NCBI RefSeq assembly: GCF_012927305.1
Contig: NZ_JABBGH010000005.1
Coordinates: 1-64,000 of the forward strand
Source of the DNA: Hymenobacter polaris
GTDB lineage: Bacteria > Bacteroidota > Bacteroidia > Cytophagales > Hymenobacteraceae
Length of the DNA: 64,000 bases
Direction: 5' to 3'
In this document: one piece after another, positions 43,019 through 52,024 of the stretch
Numbering within the stretch: position 1 is the stretch's first letter
Layout: the number at the start of each line of letters is the position of its first letter
Translations under genes and position numbers: made by a program
Notes under the pieces: generated by a model
Seen by the model: only the letters and a program-made list of their open reading frames with translations
Database searches by the model: none
Told to the model about the DNA's origin: nothing

Positions 43019-44923
43019 ATGTGTGGAATAACCGGCGTTTACGCCTTCTCCGATACCGGCCGCCTGGCCCTGGCCCGCCTGCAGGATGCCACCGACGCTA
43101 TTGTGCGCCGGGGACCCGACTCGCAAGGGCATTTCGTGTACGACAGCGTAGGCCTGGGCTTTCGGCGCCTGGCCATTCTCGACCTCTCGGCCGATGGCAA
43201 CCAGCCCATGACCGACGCCTCGGGCCGCTACACCATCGTTTTCAACGGCGAGATTTTTAACTACCGCGAGCTGCGCGCCAAGCTGGTCAAAAAAGGCTAC
43301 CAGTTTAACTCCCAGACTGATACGGAAGTTATTCTGAACCTTTATATCAGTGAAGGGCGTGGGTTTATCAAGAAGCTCAACGGCTTCTTCGGCTTCGCGA
43401 TTTACGACAAAGAGGAAAACTCGCTCTTCATCGCCCGCGACCGCTACGGCGTGAAGCCGCTGCACATCTACCGCGACGAAGACCACCTAATTTTCGGCTC
43501 CGAGCTGAAGTCGCTGCTGGCCCTAGGGGTGCCGCGCAAGCTCGACTACGTGGCCCTGAGCCAATATTTGCAGCTCAACTACATTCCGGGCCCGGCCACC
43601 ATTTTCAAGGGCATCAAGAAGCTGCTGCCCGGCCACTACCTGTTTATGCAGGGCGAGAAAGTGGTGCGCAAGCGCTGGTACAAAATCCCCTACGACCCCA
43701 AGGAAGTCGCCAAAAACAAGCTCACCTACGAGGAGCAGCAGGCCAAGCTGGTGAAGCTGATGGACGAGTCGGTGGAGCGCCGCCTGGTGTCGGACGTACC
43801 CCTAGGGTCTTTCCTGAGCGGTGGCATCGACTCGAGCGTTATTACGGCGCTGGCCGCCCGCCACACGCCGCACCTCAATACGTTCAGCATCGGCTACCGC
43901 GACGAGCCCTTCTTCGACGAAACGAAGTACGCCAACCTAGTGGCCAAGATGCACGGCACCAACCACACGGTGTTCTCGCTCAGCAACCAAGACTTGTACG
44001 ACCATTTGTTTCAGATGCTGGACTACTTCGACGAGCCCTTTGCCGACTCGTCGGCTCTGGCCGTGCACGTGCTCAGCCAGCGCACCCGCCAGCACGTAAC
44101 GGTGGCGCTGAGCGGCGACGGGGCCGACGAGCTATTCGGCGGCTACAACAAGCACATGGGCGACTTTCGGGTGCGGCAGGGCGGCTTCAAGGCCGAGGCC
44201 GTTACGGGCTTCAACCTGCTGTGGGACATCCTGCCCAAATCGCGTAACTCGTATTTCGGCAATAAAATTCGCCAGTTTCAGCGCTTCTCGCGCGGCATGC
44301 TCTCGGGGCCTAAGGACCGCTACTGGGACTGGGCCAGCTTTGCCAGCGAAAAGCAAGCCAGCGAGCTACTTAGCCCCGCTAGTCGCCGCAAGGTGGGCAA
44401 GAAGCTGGCCGCCAAGCGCCGCAAGGATATTCTGGAAAACATTCACGCCGACGGTGACCTCAACGAGGTGCTGCTAACCGATACGCTGCTGGTGCTGCCC
44501 TACGACATGCTCACCAAGGTAGACCTGATGAGCATGGCTAACTCGCTAGAAGTCAGAACGCCTTTTCTGGATTATAAGGTGGTAAACTTCGCCTTTTCGC
44601 TGCCCGTGAGCAGCAAGGTGAACGGCGACATGAAAAAGCGCATCGTGCAGGATGCCTTCCGCCCCCTGCTACCGCCCGAGCTATATGACCGCCCCAAGCA
44701 CGGCTTCGAAGTTCCCCTGCTGAAGTGGATGCGCGGCGAGCTGCGCCCCCTCATCGAGCAGGACTTGCTGGCCGACGACTTCGTGGCCGGCCAGGGCATC
44801 TTTGAGGTGGCCGAGGTGCAGAAGCTCAAAAAGCAGCTCTTCTCGAACAATCCCGGCGATGCCCACGCCCGCATCTGGGGCCTACTGGTATTCCAGTACT
44901 GGTGGAAGAAATACATGGCGTAG
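43019..44923 (+). CDS. asnB: Asparagine synthase (glutamine-hydrolysing)
   Basis: 634 residues. The start MCGITG places the catalytic Cys2 of the class II glutaminase domain (about 1-215, with RRLAILDLSADGNQPM and FNGEIFNYRELR). The synthetase domain has the PP-loop SFLSGGIDSSVITAL and later LSGDGADELFGGYNKH. It makes Asn, or amidates a related acid, using Gln and ATP. AsnB-like proteins are frequent in surface-polysaccharide clusters, where they may amidate uronic acids; with ugd nearby that is possible, but the housekeeping role is equally likely. Confidence 0.93.
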   Translation: MCGITGVYAFSDTGRLALARLQDATDAIVRRGPDSQGHFVYDSVGLGFRRLAILDLSADGNQPMTDASGRYTIVFNGEIFNYRELRAKLVKKGYQFNSQTDTEVILNLYISEGRGFIKKLNGFFGFAIYDKEENSLFIARDRYGVKPLHIYRDEDHLIFGSELKSLLALGVPRKLDYVALSQYLQLNYIPGPATIFKGIKKLLPGHYLFMQGEKVVRKRWYKIPYDPKEVAKNKLTYEEQQAKLVKLMDESVERRLVSDVPLGSFLSGGIDSSVITALAARHTPHLNTFSIGYRDEPFFDETKYANLVAKMHGTNHTVFSLSNQDLYDHLFQMLDYFDEPFADSSALAVHVLSQRTRQHVTVALSGDGADELFGGYNKHMGDFRVRQGGFKAEAVTGFNLLWDILPKSRNSYFGNKIRQFQRFSRGMLSGPKDRYWDWASFASEKQASELLSPASRRKVGKKLAAKRRKDILENIHADGDLNEVLLTDTLLVLPYDMLTKVDLMSMANSLEVRTPFLDYKVVNFAFSLPVSSKVNGDMKKRIVQDAFRPLLPPELYDRPKHGFEVPLLKWMRGELRPLIEQDLLADDFVAGQGIFEVAEVQKLKKQLFSNNPGDAHARIWGLLVFQYWWKKYMA

Positions 44924-45004
44924 CGAAGCGGTACTTTAAAGGGCAGTTAGCTCAACTCAGCCTTTTTAGGCCTTGCTGCCGAAACCAGCCATTTCCCTTG
45001 GTAC

Positions 45005-46657
45005 ATGCTTCAGCGTAGTAGACCAGTCGCAGTGATAGCGCCTGGCTGGCGGCCTGCCCGACCCGACTGGTTCGATACGCGGACTGTCAAGCAGCTACTT
45101 GCGGCTACTTGGGGCGCGTTGCTGCTCACGCGCCTGCTACTGCTCGGGCGAGGTACGCTGTCCGACTACGACGAGCGTCGCTACTTGCAATCCTTCGCTG
45201 CCGTGCGGGCCGCCGTGCACGGCAACTGGCACGCCGTAGCCTACGACTTGTCCATGACCGACGCCCGGCCTTTGGATGCTTTGTGGCGCTGCCTGCCCGC
45301 GGCCGTGCAGTTGGCGCTGCACCGGTGGGCTGGCTGGTCCCTGTTTGGTTATCCCACACTGCTGGTGCCAACGGGGCTCAACTGGGTAGCTACAGTACTG
45401 ACGGCCTGTTTTTTCTATCGGATAAGCCAGCGGCTACTGGCCGACCTGCCGGCATCCACTTCCTGGGCGCTGGTAGTGGCCGTGCTCTACGCCAGCCTTG
45501 CCAACACCAGCTTGTACGTGCGTCACGTAGCGCCTTACGACGGTGCTCTGCTGCTGTTTATGGGGTTGCTGGCCTGGGTATTGCGGCAGCCACCGGGCCC
45601 TAGGGGTTGGTTTTGGATGAAGCTGGGGCTAGGCGCGGGCTTGCTGTGGCTCACCTACCCAGGCTACTACGCGGGGCCAGTGCTGCTGGTAGCGCCTTTG
45701 CTCGATTGGCGGCGGCCGCTGCCGTGGGTGGTGCAGCACGCGGGACGCTTGCTGCTGCTGGGCGCGGGGTTTGCCCTGCCGCTGCTGGTTGCCGAGGGGC
45801 TGAGTCGCCTGGGTGGGGCGCCGCCGTTCTGGGCCGTAAGCTACGATTTGTCGCTACACATTCTGCAGGGTTCTCCTGAGGAGGGGTATACGTTTGCTTT
45901 CAAGTACTTATGGCAGGTAGAAAGCTGGTTGGGAATAGCGTTGCTAGGCCTGCTGGCCGTAGCGCTTTGGCAAGCGGCTAGGGCGATGATGCAAGTAGGC
46001 TGGGTGGCGCTCGTGCCCAGCGCGCCCCGCCAGCGCCTGTTACTGGCCGCCGCACTTCTTTTTTTGGCCCATGCCTCGGCCGCCGCCCTCGGGCACCGCA
46101 TCGTGTGGTACGGGCGCCTCCTCCACCTTTACCTGCCCTGGCTGGTGCTGGCGGCTGTGGTGCCCCTGGCCCGTAGCCGCGCCACCTGGGCTACGGCCTT
46201 GGCCATTGCCGCCTGCCTGCTAGGCGTGGTGCACTACGGCCAATTCTTCCATGACTTTCAGCAGCTAGTGTATCCGCCCGACCTGGTAGCGCGCTACCAC
46301 TTAGGGTGCCTGCCCCCCACGCAGCTGCGCTACTACACGGAGGTGAAAGTAGCCAACGACCTGCTTTACCCCGTGCAAGGCGCGGGGATGCCGGCGCCGG
46401 AAGCCTGCCCGCCTGCGCGTGCTACAGCCGATAGCGTGACGGTACTGGTCAATTTTGCGCTGCTATATCCCCTCACGGCCGCTACCCGCCAGCCAGCTTA
46501 CCTGCCGAAGCCCACTGCCCGCCAGCTGCTGGAGCAGCCTTATTTCGGCAGTTTTCCGGCTTACCGCTTCGAGGGATTAAGCCCGGCAGAACGGACCGAA
46601 GCAATTCAACGCCAGTTTAAACTGCGAATACTACGCGAGCCAGCAGCGGTAAAGTAA
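45005..46657 (+). CDS. Polytopic membrane protein, GT-C glycosyltransferase-like
   Basis: 550 residues with about ten to eleven membrane helices between 30 and 420, then a soluble C-terminal part of about 130 residues. After the first helix comes an acidic loop, GTLSDYDERRYLQSFAAV, in the position where GT39/GT83-type (PMT/ArnT-like) enzymes carry their Asp-Glu pair. That suggests a lipid-linked sugar transferase acting on the periplasmic side, but overall similarity cannot be judged by eye. It lies between asnB and ugd in the polysaccharide locus on the same strand. Confidence 0.6.
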   Translation: MLQRSRPVAVIAPGWRPARPDWFDTRTVKQLLAATWGALLLTRLLLLGRGTLSDYDERRYLQSFAAVRAAVHGNWHAVAYDLSMTDARPLDALWRCLPAAVQLALHRWAGWSLFGYPTLLVPTGLNWVATVLTACFFYRISQRLLADLPASTSWALVVAVLYASLANTSLYVRHVAPYDGALLLFMGLLAWVLRQPPGPRGWFWMKLGLGAGLLWLTYPGYYAGPVLLVAPLLDWRRPLPWVVQHAGRLLLLGAGFALPLLVAEGLSRLGGAPPFWAVSYDLSLHILQGSPEEGYTFAFKYLWQVESWLGIALLGLLAVALWQAARAMMQVGWVALVPSAPRQRLLLAAALLFLAHASAAALGHRIVWYGRLLHLYLPWLVLAAVVPLARSRATWATALAIAACLLGVVHYGQFFHDFQQLVYPPDLVARYHLGCLPPTQLRYYTEVKVANDLLYPVQGAGMPAPEACPPARATADSVTVLVNFALLYPLTAATRQPAYLPKPTARQLLEQPYFGSFPAYRFEGLSPAERTEAIQRQFKLRILREPAAVK

Positions 46658-46754
46658 CAGGGGCTTTACCTTTACAGCATTCGTAAGCTTTTATCAGTGC
46701 TTCCGCATTTTATTATTCAAGACAATAACACCTTTTTTTTCACTTAGTTAACTT

Positions 46755-48095
46755 ATGAAAATAGCGGTAGTAGGCACCGGCTACGTCGGGCTGGTTACGG
46801 GTACGTGCTTTGCCGAAGTGGGCATTGATGTAACCTGCATCGACATCGATGAGAAAAAAATCACCAACCTCCGCAACGGAATCCTGCCTATCTATGAGCC
46901 GGGCCTGGAGGAGATGGTAGCGCGGAACGTGAAGCAGGGTCGCCTGCACTTCTCCACGTCGCTGGCCGAGAGCATCAAAGGTGCCGACGTGGCCTTCATT
47001 GCCGTGGGTACCCCGCCCGGCGAGGATGGCTCGGCCGACCTAAAATACGTGCTGGCCGTGGCCCGTGGCATGGGCGAGAACATGGACAACTACACGGTCA
47101 TCGTGACCAAGAGCACGGTGCCGGTGGGCACGGCCGCCAAAGTGCGCGCCGAAGTGGAAGGCGCCCTAGCCAAGCGCGGCGCCAGCATCGACTTCGACGT
47201 GGCTTCCAACCCGGAATTTCTCAAAGAAGGTGCCGCTATCGACGACTTCCTGAAGCCCGACCGCATTGTGGTGGGCGTAGCGTCGGAGCGGGCCGAAGAG
47301 GTGATGCGCCGCCTTTATAAGCCTTTCCTGCTCAACGGCCACCCGATTATTTTCATGGACATTCCGTCGGCCGAAATGACGAAATACGCGGCCAACTCGA
47401 TGCTGGCCACGAAGATTTCGTTCATGAACGATATTGCTAACCTGTGCGAAATCATGGGCGCCGACGTGAACAAAGTGCGGCAGGGCATTGGCTCCGACGC
47501 CCGTATTGGTACCAAGTTTATTTATCCCGGCATTGGCTACGGCGGCTCGTGCTTCCCCAAAGACGTGAAGGCGCTCATCAAGACGGCCCAAGAAAACGGC
47601 TACCAGATGCAGGTGCTGCAAGCCGTGGAAGGCGTGAACGAGGCGCAGAAAGAGGTGCTATTCAGCAAGGTGAAAAAGCATTTTGGCGGCGAGCTAGCCG
47701 GCAAGAAGTTCGCCATCTGGGGCTTGTCTTTCAAGCCCAAGACCGATGATATGCGTGAAGCACCTTCACTGGTGATTATCGAAAAGCTGCTGGCCGAAGG
47801 CGCTACGGTATCGGCCTACGACCCGGTAGCCGTGGCCGAAGCCAAGCACTCGCTCGGCGACCGCATCACCTACGCCAAAGACCAGTTTGAGGCCCTGGTA
47901 GATGCCGACGCGCTGCTGGTGGTAACCGAGTGGCCCGAGTTCCGCTCGCCTTCGTTTGAGGTAGTAGGGCGCTTGCTCAAGCAAAAAGCTATCTTCGACG
48001 GCCGCAATATCTACGATGCCGCTGAGCTAAAAGAGTTAGGCTTCACCTACCATTGCATTGGGGTAAAGACTGACCATAAAGAGCCAGTCGCTTAG
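46755..48095 (+). CDS. ugd: UDP-glucose 6-dehydrogenase
   Basis: 446 residues. NAD-binding VVGTGYVGLVTGTCFAEVG at the N terminus. The three-domain order follows: the middle domain has NPEFLKEGAAIDDFLKPDRI, and the catalytic Cys266 lies in GYGGSCFPKDVKALI. The C-terminal UDP-binding domain has IWGLSFKPKTDDMREAPS. It oxidises UDP-glucose twice to UDP-glucuronate. The next gene is a UDP-glucuronate decarboxylase, so the pair feeds UDP-xylose to the locus. Confidence 0.96.
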   Translation: MKIAVVGTGYVGLVTGTCFAEVGIDVTCIDIDEKKITNLRNGILPIYEPGLEEMVARNVKQGRLHFSTSLAESIKGADVAFIAVGTPPGEDGSADLKYVLAVARGMGENMDNYTVIVTKSTVPVGTAAKVRAEVEGALAKRGASIDFDVASNPEFLKEGAAIDDFLKPDRIVVGVASERAEEVMRRLYKPFLLNGHPIIFMDIPSAEMTKYAANSMLATKISFMNDIANLCEIMGADVNKVRQGIGSDARIGTKFIYPGIGYGGSCFPKDVKALIKTAQENGYQMQVLQAVEGVNEAQKEVLFSKVKKHFGGELAGKKFAIWGLSFKPKTDDMREAPSLVIIEKLLAEGATVSAYDPVAVAEAKHSLGDRITYAKDQFEALVDADALLVVTEWPEFRSPSFEVVGRLLKQKAIFDGRNIYDAAELKELGFTYHCIGVKTDHKEPVA

Positions 48096-48200
48096 TTTAT
48101 CAGCTGTTAGTCAATAGCTGCTAGCTATTGGCTCTTCGCTAGTATTTCATTCACTTTAACAGCTAACAGCTAGCAGCTATTAGCTCACAGCTTCGCTAAA
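48096..48200. repeat. TAGCTG/CAGCTA-rich palindromic spacer
   Basis: The gap between ugd and UXS is made of overlapping inverted repeats of AGCTGTTAG, TAGCTGCTAGCTATTGG and CTAACAGCTAGCAGCTATTA. A similar TAGCTGCTAGTAGC stretch occurs near 55157. Origin unknown; it may form a cruciform or attenuate transcription. Confidence 0.5.
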
Positions 48201-49148
48201 ATGGCTGAAGAAAAAAAACGCGTACTCATTACCGGGGGAGCCGGTTTTCTGGGCTCGCACTTATGCGACCGGTTTCTGGCCGAGGGCTACCACGTTATTG
48301 CCATGGACAACCTGGTAACGGGTAACTTGGCTAACATCGAGCATTTGTTTAAGCGCGAAGACTTCGAGTTTCACCACCACGACGTAAGCAAGTTCGTGTT
48401 CGTGCCCGGTAAGCTCGATTACATTCTACACTTTGCCTCGCCCGCTTCGCCCATCGACTACCTGAAGATTCCTATTCAGACGCTAAAAGTAGGCTCGCTA
48501 GGCACACATAACCTGCTGGGTTTGGCGCGGGTGAAGGGGGCTAGGATGCTGATTGCCAGCACGTCGGAAGTGTACGGCGACCCTGAGGTGCATCCGCAGG
48601 TAGAAGAGTATTGGGGCAACGTGAACCCGGTGGGCCCGCGCGGCTGCTACGACGAAGCCAAGCGCTTCCAGGAGGCCATTACGATGGCCTACCATACCCA
48701 CCACGGCTTGGAGACGCGCATCGTGCGCATCTTCAACACCTACGGCCCCCGCATGCGCCTCGACGACGGCCGCGTGCTGCCGGCGTTCCTGTCGCAGGCC
48801 CTGCGCGGCGAGGACCTGACGGTGTTTGGCGACGGCTCGCAGACGCGCTCCTTTTGCTACGTCGACGACTTGGTGGATGGTATCTACCGCCTGCTGCTCA
48901 GCGATTACGCCATGCCAGTGAACGTCGGTAACCCGGTGGAAATCACCATTAAGGAATTTGGCGAAGAAATCGCTCGCCTAACGGGAGTAGAGTTCAAACC
49001 CAGCTATCACCCATTGCCCGAAAACGACCCTCAGAAGCGCCGCCCTGACATTACCAAAGCCAAGGAAATCCTGGGCTGGGAGCCCAAAATAGACCGCGCC
49101 GAAGGTCTCAAGCGCACGCTGGAGTATTTCAAGGAGCACGTAAAGTAA
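48201..49148 (+). CDS. UDP-glucuronate decarboxylase (UDP-xylose synthase)
   Basis: 315 residues, the length of bacterial UXS. Extended SDR with NAD motif GGAGFLGSH, HFASPASPIDYLKIP (strongly diagnostic of UXS), STSEVYGDPEVHPQ, catalytic YxxxK in CYDEAKRFQE and RIFNTYGPRMRLDDGR. It converts UDP-glucuronate to UDP-xylose with internal NAD recycling. It lies 105 nt after ugd. A perfect terminator follows, so ugd-UXS may be a two-gene unit. Confidence 0.95.
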   Translation: MAEEKKRVLITGGAGFLGSHLCDRFLAEGYHVIAMDNLVTGNLANIEHLFKREDFEFHHHDVSKFVFVPGKLDYILHFASPASPIDYLKIPIQTLKVGSLGTHNLLGLARVKGARMLIASTSEVYGDPEVHPQVEEYWGNVNPVGPRGCYDEAKRFQEAITMAYHTHHGLETRIVRIFNTYGPRMRLDDGRVLPAFLSQALRGEDLTVFGDGSQTRSFCYVDDLVDGIYRLLLSDYAMPVNVGNPVEITIKEFGEEIARLTGVEFKPSYHPLPENDPQKRRPDITKAKEILGWEPKIDRAEGLKRTLEYFKEHVK

Positions 49149-49165
49149 TCCCATTGCTCCCGCTT

Positions 49166-49212
49166 AAAACTGCCTGCCGTCCGAGCTACCTCAGACGGCA
49201 GGCAGTTTTTTT
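49166..49212 (+). terminator. Terminator of the ugd-UXS unit
   Basis: AAAACTGCCTGCCGTC pairs exactly with GACGGCAGGCAGTTTT around a 12-nt loop, followed by T residues. Confidence 0.9.
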
Positions 49213-49334
49213 ATGGGGTCATATTGGCTCATTGGCCGTTGGGTAATGGCAAGCGGAGAATGGTACTGGTGGAACTCCTTCCTTTACCCACTTTACCAGC
49301 TCTCCAAAAAAGGAGGGAATACCCACTGCGCTGC

Positions 49335-49342
49335 TAACTTTG
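49335..49342 (+). promoter_or_regulatory. -7 promoter box (TAACTTTG) of the DegT gene
   Basis: Exact TAnnTTTG, 17 nt before the ATG at 49360. It supports this start over the longer frame from 49213, which would run through the box and the terminator. Confidence 0.55.
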
Positions 49343-49359
49343 ATTTCTTGCAGCTTCCA

Positions 49360-50472
49360 ATGCACATTCCCTTTTTGTCATTCGCGGGCCAGCACGAAGC
49401 CATTCGAGCGGAGGTGCTGGCGGCGATGGCTGGCGTATACGACCGGCAGTGGTTTGTGCTGGGTGAGCAGGTAGCAGGCTTTGAGCGCGAATACAGCCAA
49501 GTGAGCGGCGTGGCGTACACCGTAGGAGTGGGCAACGGCCTGGATGCGCTGCATCTGTCGCTGCGGGCGCTGGGCGTGCAGCCCGGCGACGAGGTACTCG
49601 TGCCCAGCAATACCTACGTAGCCACCTGGCTGGCCGTGACGCAAGCGGGCGGCGTGCCGGTGCCGGTAGAGCCCGACCCGCGCACCAGCAACCTCGACCC
49701 GGCCCGGCTGGCGGCCGCCATCACGCCGCGCACGCGGGGTGTGCTGCCAGTGCACCTCTACGGCCAGCCCTGTGAGATGACGACCATTTTGGAGGTGGCC
49801 GCCCGCTACGGCTTGTGGGTGGTGGAAGACAATGCCCAGGCCCAGGGTGCTACTTGGCAAGGTCAGCCCACCGGCAGCTTCGGGCAGGCAAATGCTACCA
49901 GCTTCTATCCCAGCAAAAACTTGGGGGCCCTAGGCGACGGCGGGGCCGTGACTACCAACGATGCTTCGCTAGCCCATAAGCTAAGGCAGCTGCGCAATTA
50001 TGGCACTGACCAGCGCTACGTCAGCGAAACCCTTGGCTACAACTCGCGCCTCGACGAGCTGCAGGCCGCCGTGCTGCGCGTGAAGCTGCCCTACCTGACC
50101 ACCTGGACCCAGCAGCGACGCCAGCTGGCCGCCTGGTACGGGCACTACTTAGCCGACATTCTGGGCCTGCGCCTGCCCACTGTGGCTGCTGGCGCCGAGC
50201 CGGTATGGCACCTGTACATAGTGCGCACGGCGCGGCGCGCGGCCCTGCAGCAGCACTTGGCGGCGGCCGGCATTGAAACGCTGGTGCACTACCCGGTGCC
50301 GCCGCATCTGCAGCCCGCCTACGCCAGCCTGGGGCTAGGCAAGGGAGCCCTGCCAATTGCCGAAGAACTAGCCGCAACCTGCCTGAGCCTGCCGCTGTGG
50401 CCCGGCATGACGGAAGAAATGGTAGCCAGAGTAGCGCAGGCAATCAGGATTTTCGCGGATGGCCAGCCCTAG
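49360..50472 (+). CDS. DegT/DnrJ/EryC1 sugar aminotransferase
   Basis: 370 residues from ATG 49360 (MHIPFLSFAGQHEAIRAEV). PLP enzyme of the VioA/FdtB-like group: VGVGNGLDALHLSLRALGV, VLPVHLYGQPCEM, VVEDNAQAQGATWQG and the Schiff-base Lys186 in SFYPSKNLGALGDGGAV. It moves an amino group from Glu to a keto sugar nucleotide; 3-keto-6-deoxy dTDP sugars are the usual substrate of the closest types, but no dTDP-sugar gene is in the window, so its substrate is open. It has its own promoter and is separated from gmd by 270 nt with no gene. Confidence 0.88.
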   Translation: MHIPFLSFAGQHEAIRAEVLAAMAGVYDRQWFVLGEQVAGFEREYSQVSGVAYTVGVGNGLDALHLSLRALGVQPGDEVLVPSNTYVATWLAVTQAGGVPVPVEPDPRTSNLDPARLAAAITPRTRGVLPVHLYGQPCEMTTILEVAARYGLWVVEDNAQAQGATWQGQPTGSFGQANATSFYPSKNLGALGDGGAVTTNDASLAHKLRQLRNYGTDQRYVSETLGYNSRLDELQAAVLRVKLPYLTTWTQQRRQLAAWYGHYLADILGLRLPTVAAGAEPVWHLYIVRTARRAALQQHLAAAGIETLVHYPVPPHLQPAYASLGLGKGALPIAEELAATCLSLPLWPGMTEEMVARVAQAIRIFADGQP

Positions 50473-50744
50473 GCGGGGCAGCCTAACCGGAAACAAGTGG
50501 CAATAACCCCGAGAGTTAAATTGTGGAAGCGTGATTTAGAAACAGCTACGCCAGCCAGGTAGAGGAAACGCCCAAGTATAACGGGAGCTATGAGGTCCTC
50601 GGTATTTAGGTGGGGACGAACCCTGACGCTGCAGATTAATGCGCTGACAGCGCTTATCTTGCTTATCAAACACCTTTTTCTTACACAGCAAATTCAGGTT
50701 ATTTACTGATTTTGCATTCAGCTAACTTTCTTATTTACAGTACT

Positions 50745-51857
50745 ATGAAACGAGCACTCGTTACAGGGGTAACCGGTCAGGACGGCGCTTACTTGGTTGA
50801 GCTGCTACTCAGCAAAGGCTATGAGGTACACGGCATCAAGCGTCGCTCATCGCTTATTAACACGGAGCGCATTGATGGACTTTACCAAGACCCGCACGAA
50901 AGCCAGGTGCGGTTCGTGCTTCACTACGGTGACCTGTCGGACTCGACAAACCTAATTCGCATTGTGCAGCAGGTGCAGCCCGATGAGATTTATAACCTAG
51001 GGGCAATGTCGCACGTGAAGGTATCATTCGATACCCCCGAGTACGCTGCCGACGTGGACGGCATCGGCACGCTGCGTCTGCTGGAAGCCATCCGCATCCT
51101 GGGTTTAGAGCAGAAGACGCGCATCTACCAGGCTAGTACCTCGGAACTGTACGGGCTGGTGCAGCAGGTTCCGCAGTCGGAAACGACGCCCTTCTACCCG
51201 CGCTCGCCCTACGCCGTAGCCAAGCTGTACGGCTACTGGATAACGGTGAACTACCGCGAGGCTTACGGCATGTATGCCTGCAACGGCATTCTGTTTAACC
51301 ACGAAAGCCCGCTGCGGGGCGAAACCTTCGTAACCCGTAAGATTACCCGCGCCGCCGCTCGCATCGCCCTAGGCCTGCAGCCGAAGCTCTACCTGGGTAA
51401 CCTCGATGCCAAGCGCGACTGGGGCCACGCTAAAGACTATGTGGAAGCTATGTGGCGTATTCTGCAGCAAGATGAGCCCGAGGATTTCGTAATCGCCACT
51501 GGTGTGACTACAACCGTGCGGGAATTCGTGCGCTTAGCCTTTGCTGAGCTGGGTATTACCGTAGAATTCAATGGGGAGGGCATCAATGAAATGGGAACAG
51601 TGACGGCGTGCGCTAACCCCGAGTTTCAATTGCCCGTGGGTACGGTAATCGTACAGATTGACGAGCGCTATTTCCGCCCCACCGAAGTAGAACTGCTAAT
51701 TGGTGACCCCACTAAGGCTAAAACTAAGCTAGGCTGGGAGCCCCAGTACGACCTGCAAGCCCTGGTGCAGGAAATGGTGCAGGCCGATCTGAAGCTGTTC
51801 CAGCGCGATGCTCACCTGCAAGCGGGCGGCTATGCTATTCCGAATGCCTACGAGTAG
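50745..51857 (+). CDS. gmd: GDP-mannose 4,6-dehydratase
   Basis: 370 residues from ATG 50745 (MKRALVTGVTGQDGAYLVEL). Typical Gmd motifs: GIKRRSSLINTERIDGLYQD, NLGAMSHVKVSFDTPEYAA, STSELYGLVQQVPQSETTPF, catalytic YxxxK in SPYAVAKLYGYW, and RDWGHAKDYVEAMW. It converts GDP-mannose to GDP-4-keto-6-deoxymannose. With fcl downstream it makes GDP-L-fucose. A degenerate TAACTTTC lies about 15-22 nt before the ATG. Confidence 0.96.
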   Translation: MKRALVTGVTGQDGAYLVELLLSKGYEVHGIKRRSSLINTERIDGLYQDPHESQVRFVLHYGDLSDSTNLIRIVQQVQPDEIYNLGAMSHVKVSFDTPEYAADVDGIGTLRLLEAIRILGLEQKTRIYQASTSELYGLVQQVPQSETTPFYPRSPYAVAKLYGYWITVNYREAYGMYACNGILFNHESPLRGETFVTRKITRAAARIALGLQPKLYLGNLDAKRDWGHAKDYVEAMWRILQQDEPEDFVIATGVTTTVREFVRLAFAELGITVEFNGEGINEMGTVTACANPEFQLPVGTVIVQIDERYFRPTEVELLIGDPTKAKTKLGWEPQYDLQALVQEMVQADLKLFQRDAHLQAGGYAIPNAYE

Positions 51858-51885
51858 GCGGGGAGCAAAGCAGTAAAGAAAAAAT

Positions 51886-51984
51886 CGTCATGCTGAGCTC
51901 GCCGAAGCGTCTCTTCCGCGTAAGTACTTCCAAACGTTAGGATTACTCACGCGGGAGAGATGCTTCGGCGAGCTCAGCATGACG
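51886..51984. repeat. REP-like intergenic hairpin, copy 5
   Basis: CGTCATGCTGAGCTCGCCGA through TCTTCCGCG pairs with GCGGGAGAGATGCTTCGGCG through CAGCATGACG. The arms are about 35 nt with few mismatches. It lies between gmd and fcl, inside an apparent operon. Confidence 0.85.
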
Positions 51985-52024
51985 TTCTATATACATAACC
52001 TAGCTGGTAACGATACCCACAGTA

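Noticed and set aside
50473..50744. Possible gene or riboswitch between the DegT gene and gmd
   Set aside because: No convincing frame, conserved riboswitch core or repeat was seen in these 272 bases.
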